Source: Byssothecium circinans
Lineage: Eukaryota; Ascomycota; Dothideomycetes; Pleosporales; Massarinaceae
Direction: 5' to 3'
DNA: 64,000 nt
Assembly: GCA_010015675.1 (NCBI GenBank)
Contig: ML976984.1
Span: 118,753 to 182,752 of the forward strand
Position numbers and translations under genes: made by a program
Part shown: piece by piece, positions 21,950 to 36,600 of the stretch
Position numbering within the stretch: the stretch's first letter is position 1
Layout of the letters: each line of letters opens with the position of its first letter
The notes under the pieces: generated by a model
Seen by the model: the letters and a program-made list of their open reading frames with translations, nothing else
What the model was told of the DNA's origin: nothing
Databases searched by the model: none

Positions 21950-22553
21950 AAGCCGTTTACCAATATCTTTCGGTTGCTTTGGGAGGAGAGGGGGTGCCTT
22001 AATTAATCAGATGTTTGTGCGCTGAAGGGAGGTATGGAGATGGGCTGAGGTGGGAGAGTTAGAGGGAGGTATGATTAGTAGCGAGTAGTTCATATACTAT
22101 TCAATCAGCCGTGAACGTTTCATGCTCTTGTTATGGTGTGAATAGCTTTCAAATCCCAGCAATATTACCTGTTAGTAACGACCTGCAGAAGCCGTGCGCC
22201 ATGTATCTAAATGTCCGTATAAAACCATAAAATAGACAATACACACATACGCAAGAACAAGCAGAGTCTCAGCATTGACAGCTTCTGGTCTCGTCACAAG
22301 CGTTCCATACCGAGATTGCAACCAATATATTCATTTTATCGTCACAAGATCCGAGTCCGTTCCGGCCGCCCTTGACACGCCCTTACAGAAGCTCATCCCC
22401 TGCAATATGAAGACCCCAGCCATGAACCATGAAAGTTACTGAGGAGGAAAAAGGAGGCCCCCACACGATTGAACACCGGCACAATGCCATCCATCGATCC
22501 ATATCCGCATCCACCTCCACTCCAGACCCCAAAGCCTTGCTTTTCCCCCGCTT
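21950..22553. other. Convergent intergenic region, ChAPs / RPS16
   Basis: About 600 bases between two convergent genes; probably the two 3'-UTRs. No open frame or repeat of note. Confidence 0.5.
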
Positions 22554-23186
22554 TTAACGGTACGACTTCTGGTACCTCGCGCGGGCACCGGGACCACCGA
22601 ACTTCTTGGGCTCGCACCGCCTGTTGTCGGCGACGAGGAGTGTGCGGTCGTACTGGACGAGGGCCTGCTTGAGCTGGTTCTTGGAGTGCTCATCGACGTA
22701 TTTTTGGTAGTAGGCGATGATGGATTTAGCGATGGCTTGGCGGATAGCGTAGATCTGCGAGGTGTGACCACCGCCCGAGACGCGCACGCGAATGTCGACG
22801 TCGGCTGGGAATTTCCTATGTTAGCGATAGGTGTTTTTGAGATTTGAGATTGGGGGGAGGGACGAGGTGGAGAGGGCATACCGAACTTGTCCACGCCGAG
22901 GATCAGGATGGGCTCGTAGACTTTGAAGCGCAGCGTCTCGGGCTGGAGGAGGTTGAGGGGCTTGCCGTTGACCTTGACGAGGCCTTTACCGCTCTAGATA
23001 TCCACGTTAACTCCTTATTCGTGTGCGCAATCGATTGTATTTTTCTTCGAGGCGGGCGTACCTTGCAGTGGGCGACGGCTGGGTTGTTCGTCAGTCATGA
23101 TTCAACACACATGCAAGAGGGACAAGGAGGCGCATACCGGTCGCAGTCTTCTTCTTACCGAAGCATTGCACGCTCTGAGTGGCCAT
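22554..23186 (-). CDS. rps16: 40S ribosomal protein S16 (uS9)
   Basis: Predicted 142 residues, matching the usual uS9 length in eukaryotes. Exons are 23186-23138, 23078-23062, 22993-22882 and 22804-22554. The spliced product begins [20 protein letters not shown] and continues [31 protein letters not shown], then [22 protein letters not shown] and [18 protein letters not shown], ending in the diagnostic basic tail [13 protein letters not shown], which contacts P-site tRNA in the decoding centre. Exon 2 is only 17 bases. All four exons are in phase and the introns have clear acceptors. The gene is divergent from the RCC1-like gene with a 410-base gap. Confidence 0.97.
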
Positions 23187-23596
23187 GTTGGGCGACTATG
23201 TGTAGTTGCGTGCGGTGGGGGAAGTGGTCGGTCGGTATCGTCGCTGTCGTCGAGGTTTGGCGATATGTCGTTCGCGAGAGCGAAATTCGAAAGTGCGCGG
23301 CAAGGAAGCGCGAGACGCTTAGCCTCTTTCAGCCTAGTGCGCCCCCGATTACTAGTATGTCAGCATTTGGGACTCCCGACGGCACAGCATCACACGATTG
23401 GAAGGCGATTACCCGACTCCAAAGCTTATTTACTGTAGTGGCGAAGTCGCCGAACTCCCGTGTTGTTAGCTGCACAGTACCGGTAGGCCACTAGAATGTC
23501 CGTCTTGTCAGCCTGGTTGCCTTATAAAGATGCGGGCACACCAACTCAGAAGGAATTCCGGCAGTTATCTTGACCCCTCAGTTAAGACAACCCAGC
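23187..23596. promoter_or_regulatory. Divergent promoter RPS16 / RCC1-like gene
   Basis: 410 bases between divergent start codons. No certain core promoter motif was identified. Confidence 0.45.
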
Positions 23597-24697
23597 ATGC
23601 CTTACAGACTGTACGTCTTTGGAAGCAACGGCGAAGGCCAGCTCGGCATTCCAGCGCAGGAAATCCTCGACAAGCCCACAATCGCTCCCTCATGGCCACC
23701 GCAGGAGACACTCAGGGCTATCCGCAGCGGTGACAACCACACGCTGTTCCTCACACCTTCCGGACAGATATTCGTGACCGGATACGACCGCCAAGGCCAA
23801 ATCGGGAACTCCTTCACCAATGGAACTCAAGTGAAACTGGAACACATCCAAAAAACCTACAGCGGGATTGATCTATGCGCCGCGACCTGCGAGTCCTCAG
23901 CCTACATCGCCAACCCTTCCAAAAGCGATGGAGCACAAGAAGCGTCTCTAACGACCGAAGGGACGAGTCGCTGGGGCGAAGTCGGGCTGGGAGTTATTAC
24001 GAGTACCCTTGGACACACGAGCGAGGAGATCGTGCAGAAGCTTCCTGACGCTGTTGTCGACATCGCAGCTGGCGGGTGGCATTACGTCCTCATTTTAGCG
24101 AACGGCGAGGTCTTCGGCTGGGGCAAGGCGCGGCTTGAGCAACTTGGCGTGAAACTACTGCATGCACCGCAGCAGAGAGTCCGGAAGCCGACTAGGATAG
24201 AAGAAGATATCCCGTTCAAGCCTGTGAAAGTGGCGTGCGGGAAGGAATTTACGTACCTTGTCGCGGACCCGGAAGATGGACGGCATTACCTCCTCGGATG
24301 CGACAAACTGGGTCTGCGAACTGATATGCCTGAAAATATCAAGGGGTGGAAACAGATCGCCGCGAGTTGGAACGCTATCTATGTGCTCTTTGGAGACGGG
24401 CGTCTGATTGCTTGGGGAAAAGACAATCTGTTCCAGTTGGTTCCAGATGACCTACCGCTCATTGAGAAGATAGCTGTGGGAAGTGAGCATGTACTCGCGC
24501 TTACACGGGATGGAAAACTGATAAGTTGGGGATGGGGAACGCATGGCAACTGTGGGGATCTGAGTGGACTCGGCGATAAGGTGAAGAACGATATAGTAAG
24601 TGGGGTTTGGAATGAGATTGACATTCCTGGAAGAATACATTTTGTAGGGGCCGGGTTCTGTACGAGTTTTGTGCTTACTGAGATATCCGGGGAATGA
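23597..24697 (+). CDS. RCC1-repeat protein, Ats1-like
   Basis: Intronless, 366 residues from the ATG at 23597. An in-frame ATG 27 bases upstream exists, but MPYRLYVFGSNGEGQLG matches the way the first RCC1 blade starts in Ats1-type proteins. Beta-propeller repeats are visible as the recurring pattern of a glycine, a hydrophobic strand and G.G..LG: TLFLTPSGQIFVTGYDRQGQIG, HYVLILANGEVFGWGKARLEQLG, IYVLFGDGRLIAWGKDNL and HVLALTRDGKLISWGWGTHG. In yeast Ats1 partners Kti11 in diphthamide and wobble-uridine tRNA modification. Only the fold and overall resemblance support that link here. It converges on RAD9 with an 80-base gap. Confidence 0.85.
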   Translation: MPYRLYVFGSNGEGQLGIPAQEILDKPTIAPSWPPQETLRAIRSGDNHTLFLTPSGQIFVTGYDRQGQIGNSFTNGTQVKLEHIQKTYSGIDLCAATCESSAYIANPSKSDGAQEASLTTEGTSRWGEVGLGVITSTLGHTSEEIVQKLPDAVVDIAAGGWHYVLILANGEVFGWGKARLEQLGVKLLHAPQQRVRKPTRIEEDIPFKPVKVACGKEFTYLVADPEDGRHYLLGCDKLGLRTDMPENIKGWKQIAASWNAIYVLFGDGRLIAWGKDNLFQLVPDDLPLIEKIAVGSEHVLALTRDGKLISWGWGTHGNCGDLSGLGDKVKNDIVSGVWNEIDIPGRIHFVGAGFCTSFVLTEISGE

Positions 24698-24777
24698 CCG
24701 CGATTTTGCGTAGGGAATCATGCTATACGGCCGTATATATATACCCTTCCAGGGCCATCTTCTGATCATCTTCTTCT

Positions 24778-26125
24778 CTACCACAATCCTAGTCCTTGGA
24801 CCTGCGAGACGTGCTGACTAGCCGCAATACCATCCATCCTCTCGCCCTGTCCTTCACCACTGCCGCTACCTGTCCTCGAAGAGCTCCCTGTATCCCTAAA
24901 CGTCGGGAAGTTTCCGGCCTCCCTATTGGCTGATGCATCCCAACCCAACATCTCTTCCTCGTTCGCATAATTCGCAGGTTCCCATCTTGAGTCCTCTTCC
25001 TCATCATGAGGCACAAACAAGCTCTCTGGATCCGCTTGAGGCTTTGGCGACAATGCTCTTCTAGAACTGCCTTGCTGGCGACGCGAAGAACGGCGAGATG
25101 CAGGCTCGACAGGCGGAGGCATGCTGCGGTTTTCGCTTATAGCTGATGACTGCGCGCGAGACGTCTTTCGGCTTGCGATTTGTGGTGCGGGTGTTGGTGT
25201 GGCGGCTGCAGCGTTGTAATCGCCAGATGTCATGAGAGTGAATTCGCAGAGTAGGCCATCAGTTCCGTAGCTGAACTGCAACGGACGGGTTGGATGGGAG
25301 TAGTAAGCTTTCAGGCTCGCCTTCATACTATCGGCGTGTATGACGATAGCTTTGAAGTCTTTGACACTGATGATGATGTGGAGACCGAGCTGAACGTTGA
25401 ACTCTTTAAAGTCCGACGTGTTGACCGCGACTGCGGTGACTAGTGGGTGTTTTAGGACCTCTTTGCCATTGGATATTTTTTCCGTGTAGCTTTTGAAGAC
25501 TGCGCGACCGTCTTCTCCGGCGAAGATGTCGAGCATTTCGGTCTTGGTGCCGAAGTATTCGATGTACTCTTTCATCGCGCCGGACTGCATGCTCCACCTA
25601 TTCTTGGCCACATTACGGTCGAAGAGCGCGTGCATAACATCGACGGCTTCGTAGGTCAATTTGTACGTCTTGATAACGCCTTGGTTGCAGACCATCTTGA
25701 AGATGAACCGGCATTGTGTTTCGTCTGCGCGATCCTGAACGCTGACTTCGCAGCGGTCGATAGCTCCATCTCTCCCTAGCGGATCGTATAGGCGGCCTTT
25801 GAAAACCGACAGCAGGGCCTTGGTGTACATGCTGCACGTGAAGCGGCCATCTGATCCGCCATGGCTTGGAACGCACTCATACTTGGTGAAAAATTGCTTG
25901 CCGTCTAGGGTCAAGGCAGCATAGGCCGACTTGGAAGAATTGAGAGCGGTGAAAGTGAACTGGAAAGATAATGAGAAAATGATAAGATGGAAATGAAAGG
26001 CGGGCACCTACTCGGTCGCGACGCGCTTCGATGGCGACCGTGTCGCTGAATTTTCCGAGGCAGACGAGCAGGTCGTGCACCTTTGACGCTGCTTCAGGCG
26101 TGAGGGTGAAGTTGAGCACCACCAT
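24778..26125 (-). CDS. rad9: DNA-damage checkpoint clamp subunit Rad9
   Basis: Predicted 431 residues, exons 26125-26012 and 25959-24778 (52-base intron, GTAGGT...TTTCCAG). Splicing joins VAIEARRDR to FTFTALNSSKSAYA, the conserved first PCNA-like beta-alpha-beta unit. The PCNA-like region runs to about residue 280 (KAYYSHPTRPLQFSYG, GLLCEFTLMTSGDY). The remaining tail is Ser/Arg-rich then acidic (PHDEEEDSRWEP, NEEEMLGW), resembling the phosphorylated tail that recruits the TopBP1/Rad4 partner. Rad9 forms the 9-1-1 ring with Rad1 and Hus1 and activates the ATR-type kinase. It shares a short divergent promoter of under 200 bases with the F-box gene. Confidence 0.92.
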
Positions 26126-26313
26126 TTTCAGTCATCCTGCGCTCAAGACCAGACCTCCTTTGCAGAAGCGCAGGAAGGCCATCATGATCATTGAAGATCC
26201 TGCCCAGGTGCGATCGCGGGAGCGCGTCGGCCGAAAGCGGTTAGCGTTCTACCCTACGTCAACGAATCCAGATGTTCAGCGCCGCCGAGTATCAACATCA
26301 CAACATCAACGAG

Positions 26314-28307
26314 ATGGTATCCAACATGGCTCCCACGCTCCCAGATGATATCTTGCACCTACTTTGCGAGCAGCTTGCAGAACAAGACGCATTTGACACG
26401 CTGTTCAACTGTGCTTGCTCAAGCCGAGCCCTCGCCGTCCCTGCGCTGACACACTTATATCGGTACGTTCCGCGTGCAAGTGTTTCTGTAATATCGAGTG
26501 TACAGTATGGCTGACGCGCCACAGTGCCCACCACAAGGCGCCTGTCCGGGGTGCAGGTGAAGATGAGACGATTGTTCCACTAGCAGTCAAGCTTTTACTT
26601 CTGCAGAAATGGTCAATCCTGTGGAAATCCATCATAGCATCCAGCCTCGGCGCGACACTCTTCCCGTACTGTCGATACATCAAAACACTCGATTTTCGTG
26701 ATCTGGAGAATCTGCTCGATGACGATCTGTTTAAGTCCAAGATCTCCAAGTGCGTAAATTCACTCTGTCCATGAGTATCAATTACTCAACAGATCCCAGA
26801 AAATTCTTTGCCGAGCCTTTGACTCGGTTTTACCAAGCTACCACAGCCACCACTCAGAAGGGTAGGAAGTATGAGCGAATGAATATCAAGGCCATCATGG
26901 AGTCCATCGGAGACGTCGTTACCCAGCACACTCCAACACTCGAATCGATCAGTGGACAACGTAAGTGCATTCAGTCTTTGCGGCCATGTTTAAACTAAAG
27001 AGCCATAGTCACGTCGTCGGCTTTGGTTCGATGGGCTCCCCGCCTCCCCCGTCTCCAAGCCTTGGAATTGTGGGACGGCAGCGCTCTCGAAGATGCTCTC
27101 ATACCCGAATGCATTCACCAACACTGTCCAAACTTCAACTCCCTGATGCTCTATACAATATTAGGCAGCGACCGGGACCACAAGTTCTCTCAATTTGTGT
27201 CAGCCCTTAGGCCGAATTCGCTGAAGACTATCGACACTATCAGTACGTAGTTCCCAAGTAGAGGTGTCATTGGCCCTCTTGCTCTCCAACACGCTATACT
27301 TTGCAGCCTAAGATGACGTGTACTAACATCTCACGATAAGCTTTGCTGACTTTGCAATCCAGATGACATCGGTGCCGCAGCAGAAACGTTCCTCGCCCTG
27401 AATCACCACAGCGCATCACTCAAGAACATGCATATGTGCGTATCGGATGAATCATTACCCCATTTATCGTTACTAGCCGGATGTACCGCCCTAGAAGCAT
27501 TGCAAATCAAAGACGTAGACGGCAGAACTGTTTTGGAGGAAACTCAGAATGATGTGTTTCTCGAGACGATTGAATGGCTGCGCAAATGCGAGAATCTCCA
27601 GAAAATCTTCATTTCGAGGTTTCTATCAGCAGCTTCGCTCCTCACCCCAGTGCTCTTAGAGCATAAGATCAAACTTCGCTCGCTCGATATCGATCCCTAT
27701 GTTCTTAAGGACAGTCGCCAATTTCATCAGGCTCTTGTCCATCAGAAGGAATCGCTTACCTTTTTGTCGTTGAGTGGAGATACTGATGGCATGTCCCGCG
27801 ATGATGTGGATGTCATTGTCGACGCTCTAAAGGAGCTAAAAGAGCTACGCGTACTGAGATTGTTCCTACACGAAAATCTCCACGAAAATTTCCACGAGGA
27901 ACACTTCATCAATATCATCGCTGATCTAAGCCTGCTCGACGAGCTTTATATGAGCGGGCTAGAACTCACTGATCGCGTGCTAGAGTACGTTGGGAATCTC
28001 GGCAACCTGCGCAGTGTCACGCTCGCAGGTATCTCGAAGTTTACTGCGGAGGGCCTGTTTGAATTCATCTCTCGTCTTGGACCGAACAACGAGGGCATTC
28101 GTATCATGATCGACATGGCAGACCCAGATACGATGCTTGAGGATGAGAAGGTGGCTTTGATTAGGGAGAGCCTTGCTGACAAGGTTGGGGGAACACTCGA
28201 ATACACGCTTTCGAGAGGTAAGACCACTTTATTAGACAATAGTACCTGAAGATACTAATGATCACATAGATCCAAACGTTTCTGAGTTCGAAGGCGACTC
28301 TGATTAG
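26314..28307 (+). CDS. F-box / leucine-rich-repeat-like protein
   Basis: Six exons: 26314-26462, 26525-26749, 26800-26960, 27009-27242, 27363-28217 and 28270-28307, giving 553 residues. All phases and splice signals fit. The N-terminal segment (APTLPDDILHLLCEQLAEQ, then LFNCACSSRALAVPALTHLYR) looks like an F-box that would bind Skp1 in an SCF ubiquitin ligase. The rest shows irregular leucine-rich repeats (LPRLQALELWDGS; LKELRVLRLFLHENL; LGNLRSVTLAGISKFT) for substrate binding. The C-terminus ends EFEGDSD. Such genes are numerous and fast-evolving in filamentous ascomycetes; the substrate is unknown. Alternative in-frame starts are at 26272 and 26326. Confidence 0.82.
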
Positions 28308-28568
28308 GCCAAATCTTTTCACTCTCCTACTTGGGATATTGTGTAATCGAACTTCTAAATGTCTGAATAAACATCTAGCGGGCAAATTTTTCTTTCCGTT
28401 GTCTTGAAGCGAACTCCGGAATATGATCCGGTATGAATGAAGGCAGAACGATGACGTGGGTCTCGCTTGTACCCCGCTAGTGGGATCTAGCAAGAACTAG
28501 ACCTTCATTATTTGATGCGTGCCGATAACCCAATGACTAAAGCATTTCCATCAGCACCCGCCTTCTGC

Positions 28569-30633
28569 ATGTCTCCAAAACGAATCCTTATCATCGCGGG
28601 CTCCGACAGCTCAGGGGGAGCGTACGCAGATCAGACCAAGCTTTGGAACTACAGCTGACCAGCAATCGCAGTGGGCTCGAGGCCGATCAGAAGGTCATTG
28701 CTGCTCATGGCTGCTATGCTATGACAGCTACGACTGCTTTGACAGCTCAGAATACATTAGGGGTTCAGGGTATACATTACACACCACCGCCCTTTCTACA
28801 AAAGCAAATCGATGCATGTATCGAAGATATTGGTGTCGACGTTGTCAAGACAGGTACCCGATGAATTCATTCAATGCAAGCCGGTATGCTCATGGTTGGT
28901 TAGGGATGCTAGCGTCTGCAGATGCTGTCAATGTTGTAGCCGATGCTTTTCGAAGACACAACATTAACACCTCCGTCGTAGATCCCGTACGTTGAACCTG
29001 ATTTGTCGACTTTCTTAAAATAGCTAATGATATAGGTTATGGTGTCAACAAGTGGCTCGCAGCTCCTTCCAGAACAAGCTGTCGACACGCTCATTAAGCA
29101 GCTCCTTCCTTTGACCACGATACTGACACCGAACCTCCCCGAAGCCCAACTTCTACTCAGGACAGCAGGTGTCTCGTTCAAAGACCCACACAACGTGGAC
29201 GACATCATCACTATCGCTAGGAGTCTTCAGCAACTTGGACCAAAATATGTTTTACTCAAAGGAGGTCATCTTCCCTTGACCAAAGGTCGACTTGTGTCGA
29301 CAAATGAAGCAGATCAGGATGTGGTGCTGAATGTGTTGTATGGGGAGGCGGAGACGACACTTCTTGAGACACCATATCAGAAGTCCAGGAACACGCATGG
29401 AACTGGTTGTTCGTTGGCGTGTAAGTTGGAATCACTTCAACGATGAAGTAGATGGTTTAACAACAAACAGCTGCCATTGCCTGTAACCTCGCGTCAGGTA
29501 TGACCGTCATCAACGCCGTTAAGAAAGCAAATCTGTACGTCGAAGCGGGTATCAAGACAAGTACAGATCTAGGACGAGGCAGCGGTCCGATCAACCACTT
29601 TCACTCTACGTACACGCTGCCATTTGTAGCGTAAGCTCAACACATCCATGAGTTCGCCCTTCCGCTGACATACAAAGAGGCGGCTTCATCGACTACCTTC
29701 TCGACCGTGAAGACGTACAAGACGCTTGGAGACAGTATACGCATCACGAATTTGTGGCTCGCATCGCTGACGGGACACTGCCGATCGAGAACTTCAAACA
29801 TTACCTCATTCAAGACTACCTCTTTCTCGTGGGTCGATCTCTTCCAGTCATCTTAATGAATTTCACTGACCTTCTGCTAGATCCACTTCGCTCGCGCAAA
29901 TGCCTTGGCTTCCTACAAGTCGAAGTCCATGGCCGATATTGGCCGGGTGAGTGATGTTGCCACTTGATGGGGCGCTGTTGACATCAGTCAGTCGGCCCAG
30001 CAGGTGTTGCATCTGCAAGAGGAAATCAAGCTGCACATCAAGTTCTGCAAGGGCTATGGTCTGTCGCCGGAGGACATTGAGAATGAGGAAGAGGACCAAG
30101 GTAAGCCACAGTCCCACTGCGACATGGAATTATGACTAAAGACTATACCAGCTTGTACCGCATATACAAGGTAACTGGAGCATCTGTTACATATGAAAAT
30201 ACTGATCTTTTTAGATACGTGCTTGACATCGGCCAGTCTGAAGACTGGCTAGCCCTCCAAATCGCACTGCTGCCCTGTCTCATCGGCTACGGCATTATCG
30301 CACGCCGACTATCCGATGACCCGAAGACAGTGAGAGAAGGCAGCAAGTACTGGAACTGGATCGAAACATATGTGGCGGACGATTATTGTGCAGCGATGAA
30401 GATCGGTAGAGGTAAGGCGATTATGATCACGATGGCGGCGAGGGCTGACCCGAGAGAGACCTCATCGAAACACATGCTACCAAGCAGTCCGCTTCAAGAA
30501 TCGACGAGCTGGCGAAGATTTTCGTGCATGCGACGAATGTGAGTAGTTTCCCACTGTTGCTTCTAGACGAAACTCTGATTTGTCGCAGATGGAGAGAGGG
30601 TTTTGGGATCTGGGCATGAAAAGTGGCTTGTGA
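28569..30633 (+). CDS. THI20: THI20-type fusion: HMP-phosphate kinase + TenA/thiaminase II
   Basis: Twelve exons: 28569-28621, 28672-28853, 28904-28986, 29036-29420, 29471-29630, 29678-29828, 29881-29946, 29992-30100, 30152-30170, 30215-30411, 30459-30538, 30589-30633. They encode 509 residues. The N-terminal half is the ThiD-like kinase: IAGSDSSGGAGLEADQK, VKTGMLASADAV, NTHGTGCSLASAIACNLASG. It phosphorylates hydroxymethylpyrimidine for thiamine synthesis. The C-terminal half is TenA-like: WRQYTHHEFVARI, FKHYLIQDYLFL, HFARANALASYKSK, TRYVLDIGQSEDWLALQIAL, then MERGFWDLGMKSGL. It salvages or degrades thiamine pyrimidine. Exon 9 is a 19-base micro-exon. All joins keep frame and restore conserved blocks, so the model is strong despite the intron number. 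No TPP aptamer was convincingly found. Confidence 0.93.
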
Positions 30634-31077
30634 CCCCAAATGTGATTCTAGATAATAATTATGATTACCATGTACATGATATGCATTGGATGTTTGAAGA
30701 GTGATTGTCATAGATGCGGCGTCGTGAATGCGGTCACGACGGGTTGGTTTCCTTCACGTGCGATATGATTTGCCCCTTCCCTCGCATCGGGACTAGCGCC
30801 TTGGCGCGACAAAAATTGCAAGCGTAACGCGGCGAGGCAAAGATTAGCACTGCCCTTTTAAATCTTCCTTCCTTCTACCTCACTACCTACTCCCACCACC
30901 ACCACTACCACCACAACACCCCTCTCACTCTTCACTCTCTTTACCAGCGACTATCTCAGTCGCCTTTTCACACCTATCTCTCGCCCACACGGCTAGAGCA
31001 TTTTCCAGACGCGCTCCTTCGGCTCGTAGTTTGTTCCTTCACATCGGTCCCTACCGACGACGAACTCCCCACGCACC
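30634..31077 (+). promoter_or_regulatory. DBP2 promoter and leader
   Basis: 444 bases. From about 30850 the plus strand is strongly pyrimidine-rich with CCA triplets (30893-30921), a common signature of the transcription start zone of highly expressed fungal genes. Confidence 0.5.
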
Positions 31078-33637
<2,560 letters not shown>

Positions 33638-36600
33638 ACGACTGATGTGCAGCGACCATCAACCGTCTGTCGTCCGTCATTTGCCCATAAGCAGCAACCA
33701 GTCGCATGTCATGGTTTCGGCGTACTGACGTAGACGTTCTTCCGGTTCATTTTCCAAACATGTCTTTTCTTTCCCTTGCACGATTGCGGATGATACATAC
33801 CATATTCGATCCCGCATGTGCTACTGTATGTTGATACCCCGGAGGAGGAAGAACAACGGGCCACATGCACAATGAGGTTGGCATTCTATGCTCCTCACCT
33901 TAGACTGGCATTTCCTTTTCTTTCCAGGTTCTTCTGGTCGCACGTGTGCGGCTTTCTTACACACACCTGTCTCACTCTCGCTCACGCGAGAGCTGTCAGT
34001 GGGCTGCAATGCATATGGAGGTGAAGGCGTTTTCTCGAAAAGTTTCATAGCGGTAATAGTGCCACAGGCACAATATAGAATTCCCATGCTGTACTACTTA
34101 ACAGGGTCTTTAAACATGATGCGATTTTCTTCGTGAGGTACGGTCACGGCATAGTCTATCGCTATCTTGATATTGGGACCCGATCGGTCTTGCTCAAAGG
34201 TATTACCACGGTTAAGAAACTAGAGTATGTGACCTCGAATTGGACCGACAGCTTATACATAATACAGTACGGCGTTGTTAATTACATTACATTATTAAGG
34301 ATCAGTATGCAGCAGAACCAATGTCCACAGTCTCGGAAGGCCACTCAAAAGGAAAATATCAGTGTCTTTCACTGGAAACGCGCACGGAATCAACGACCGA
34401 AGCTTTGGCGCCAGGGAGCCTCCGTTTAGACAATAATCGAACAGGCAGTCTTGGTGCCATTCATATACAAGTCTTCATCTTCAGTTCAAAGATAGGATAT
34501 TGTATGCTGAGATTCCAATGACAGACGGCTACGGTTATCTTATTTGCTGATCGATTTATCCAGTGTCCTGATAGCCTGAAGAAAACGTGCTCAATTCCAT
34601 CCTTACCTATGGGTTTGGATGTGACCGCGCCGAAGCAGGACCGTTACGGACTCGTTTAATGATTTTTCTGAGAGAACTTTTTCATGGAGTCTTTTAGGAT
34701 AAGAGGGAGGGAAAGTCGCAGAGATTCTAGATTTCTGCAGAAATAGTGACTTTTTCGACTACCCTTAGGGTTTGGATTCTTGGAGCGGGTATGGTATGGT
34801 GATATCTATGTAGTCTTGTCTGTAGGTATGGATATGAGTTGTGGGTTGTGCGGGCATGGAGTATAGGTGGATGGGAAGTTTACCCATGTCTAGATGAATC
34901 CCTTTAGGTGTTGAGAAGAACGGGGTTCTCGTTTCTATGTGTGATGGAGAGAAGTGTTGGGTGGGTGAGATTTACTTGGTTAAATGGTGGGGTTTTGAGA
35001 CTGGGTTTGAAGCCACCTATGAAGGGGGGAGGGGCGATGATTCATGGCTGCTGGTTACAGATATGGCGCCCATACGACTTCATCTCACCAAACGCCTCAT
35101 TAGAAATTTTTAAAGACTATTATGGCTTAAAACGCTTTGACTGTAATAAATATTACCATCCAGCAGGCTTAATTTTTCTAGTGAGATAAGGGGAAAACTC
35201 AATAATGATGGTATGTTTGAATTTTCAACCATGTCTATAACAAAATAACTTTATAAATCCGCTTCTTATATAGGCGGTCATACCTATAATTCGGCTGCTT
35301 GAAGCTCCTATATGGATGCTGATATATGGGATAAATTAACAAAGTAGAGAATTGTGTTCAAGTGTTTGGTTTAGAGATGTGAATTTCTAACCGTTTTGTC
35401 AGGCGCTTAAAACATTCCCAAGGTATTATGTAAAGGAGTAAGATATTTCGAAGGACTAGAATTATAACGAAACAATCAGGATGATCCAAAATGCCAAAGA
35501 GGGGAAGATAGAAGGATCTGTTTTCTTACGATCTATTAGCCGGGTACAAGGCTTTATGCAATTAGAATTAAATCCCCGAGTGTATTTTGCATACTTTGAA
35601 AAGCTTAAACTACCCCCAAACTTTAGCTCTACGACCATACTTTGCGATACACTAAGGCGTCGAAGTTCCGCAACAATTCATTAGACATATACTAACATAT
35701 GAAAAGAGTTACAAGATTTTAACACATAACTATACATCTATATCAACTCTATTATTATCCACCCCTCCCTCTATCCCACCATTATTCACTTCCATAGATT
35801 GCCCATCCCTCTCACCAGCCAGCCCATCACACATGCTCTCGACTCCCTTATCTCCATCTAACACTCATTCCACCACAATAACTCTGCCTGAACTGATCTC
35901 TTTCGTCATCTCCTCGTCAGCCCCTCCTACGAAAATTTTCTTTCCCGAACCACATCACACCGCTGTTTCCCTACCCTCCATTTCTTCTCTCCAAGTTCCA
36001 TTCGTCTCCAAACCCACGCTATCCAGAAAATCTCCAACCTCTGATCTATCGACAACAAATATCTTTCTTTCCTACCCCAGATTCCTAGCCTCAAACAATC
36101 ACAAACCCCCATCCATCACCACCTTCTTACCTGTCCCAGAACAATTCTTGGGGAACAAGCATAGTCAAGAACTCGACTCCTATTGCAGATGCGTGTACTT
36201 CCCTTTGCGGGATGATGCGAAGGCCCTTGCTCAAACACATAAGCTCCTAAGCTAATCAAAGACGCGGTACCATGACGGAATGATTCGCAATACCAACCAA
36301 GATGATGAGGCGAGGAGGGAAGGGCCAGGGATTTTGGCCGGGGGTGGGAGCATGGGAAGGTGTGATGGAAAGAAAGACCCTGAATTGGATTGGATTGATA
36401 CGGTCAGTGAGTGGGGAGCACCAGCCTGAGTATCCTAACAGACATCTCTACGGAGAGTGATGGAGGAGAGTGAAAAGATTGGAACCCCCCCTCTCAATAG
36501 AGTCAAAAAGCAGTCACTTATCGTCTACAACACACTCCGCTTTCCCACTAATGCCGATTCCAGTATCAGTAGGCTTGTGAATTACAGTATCTAGTCTCTG

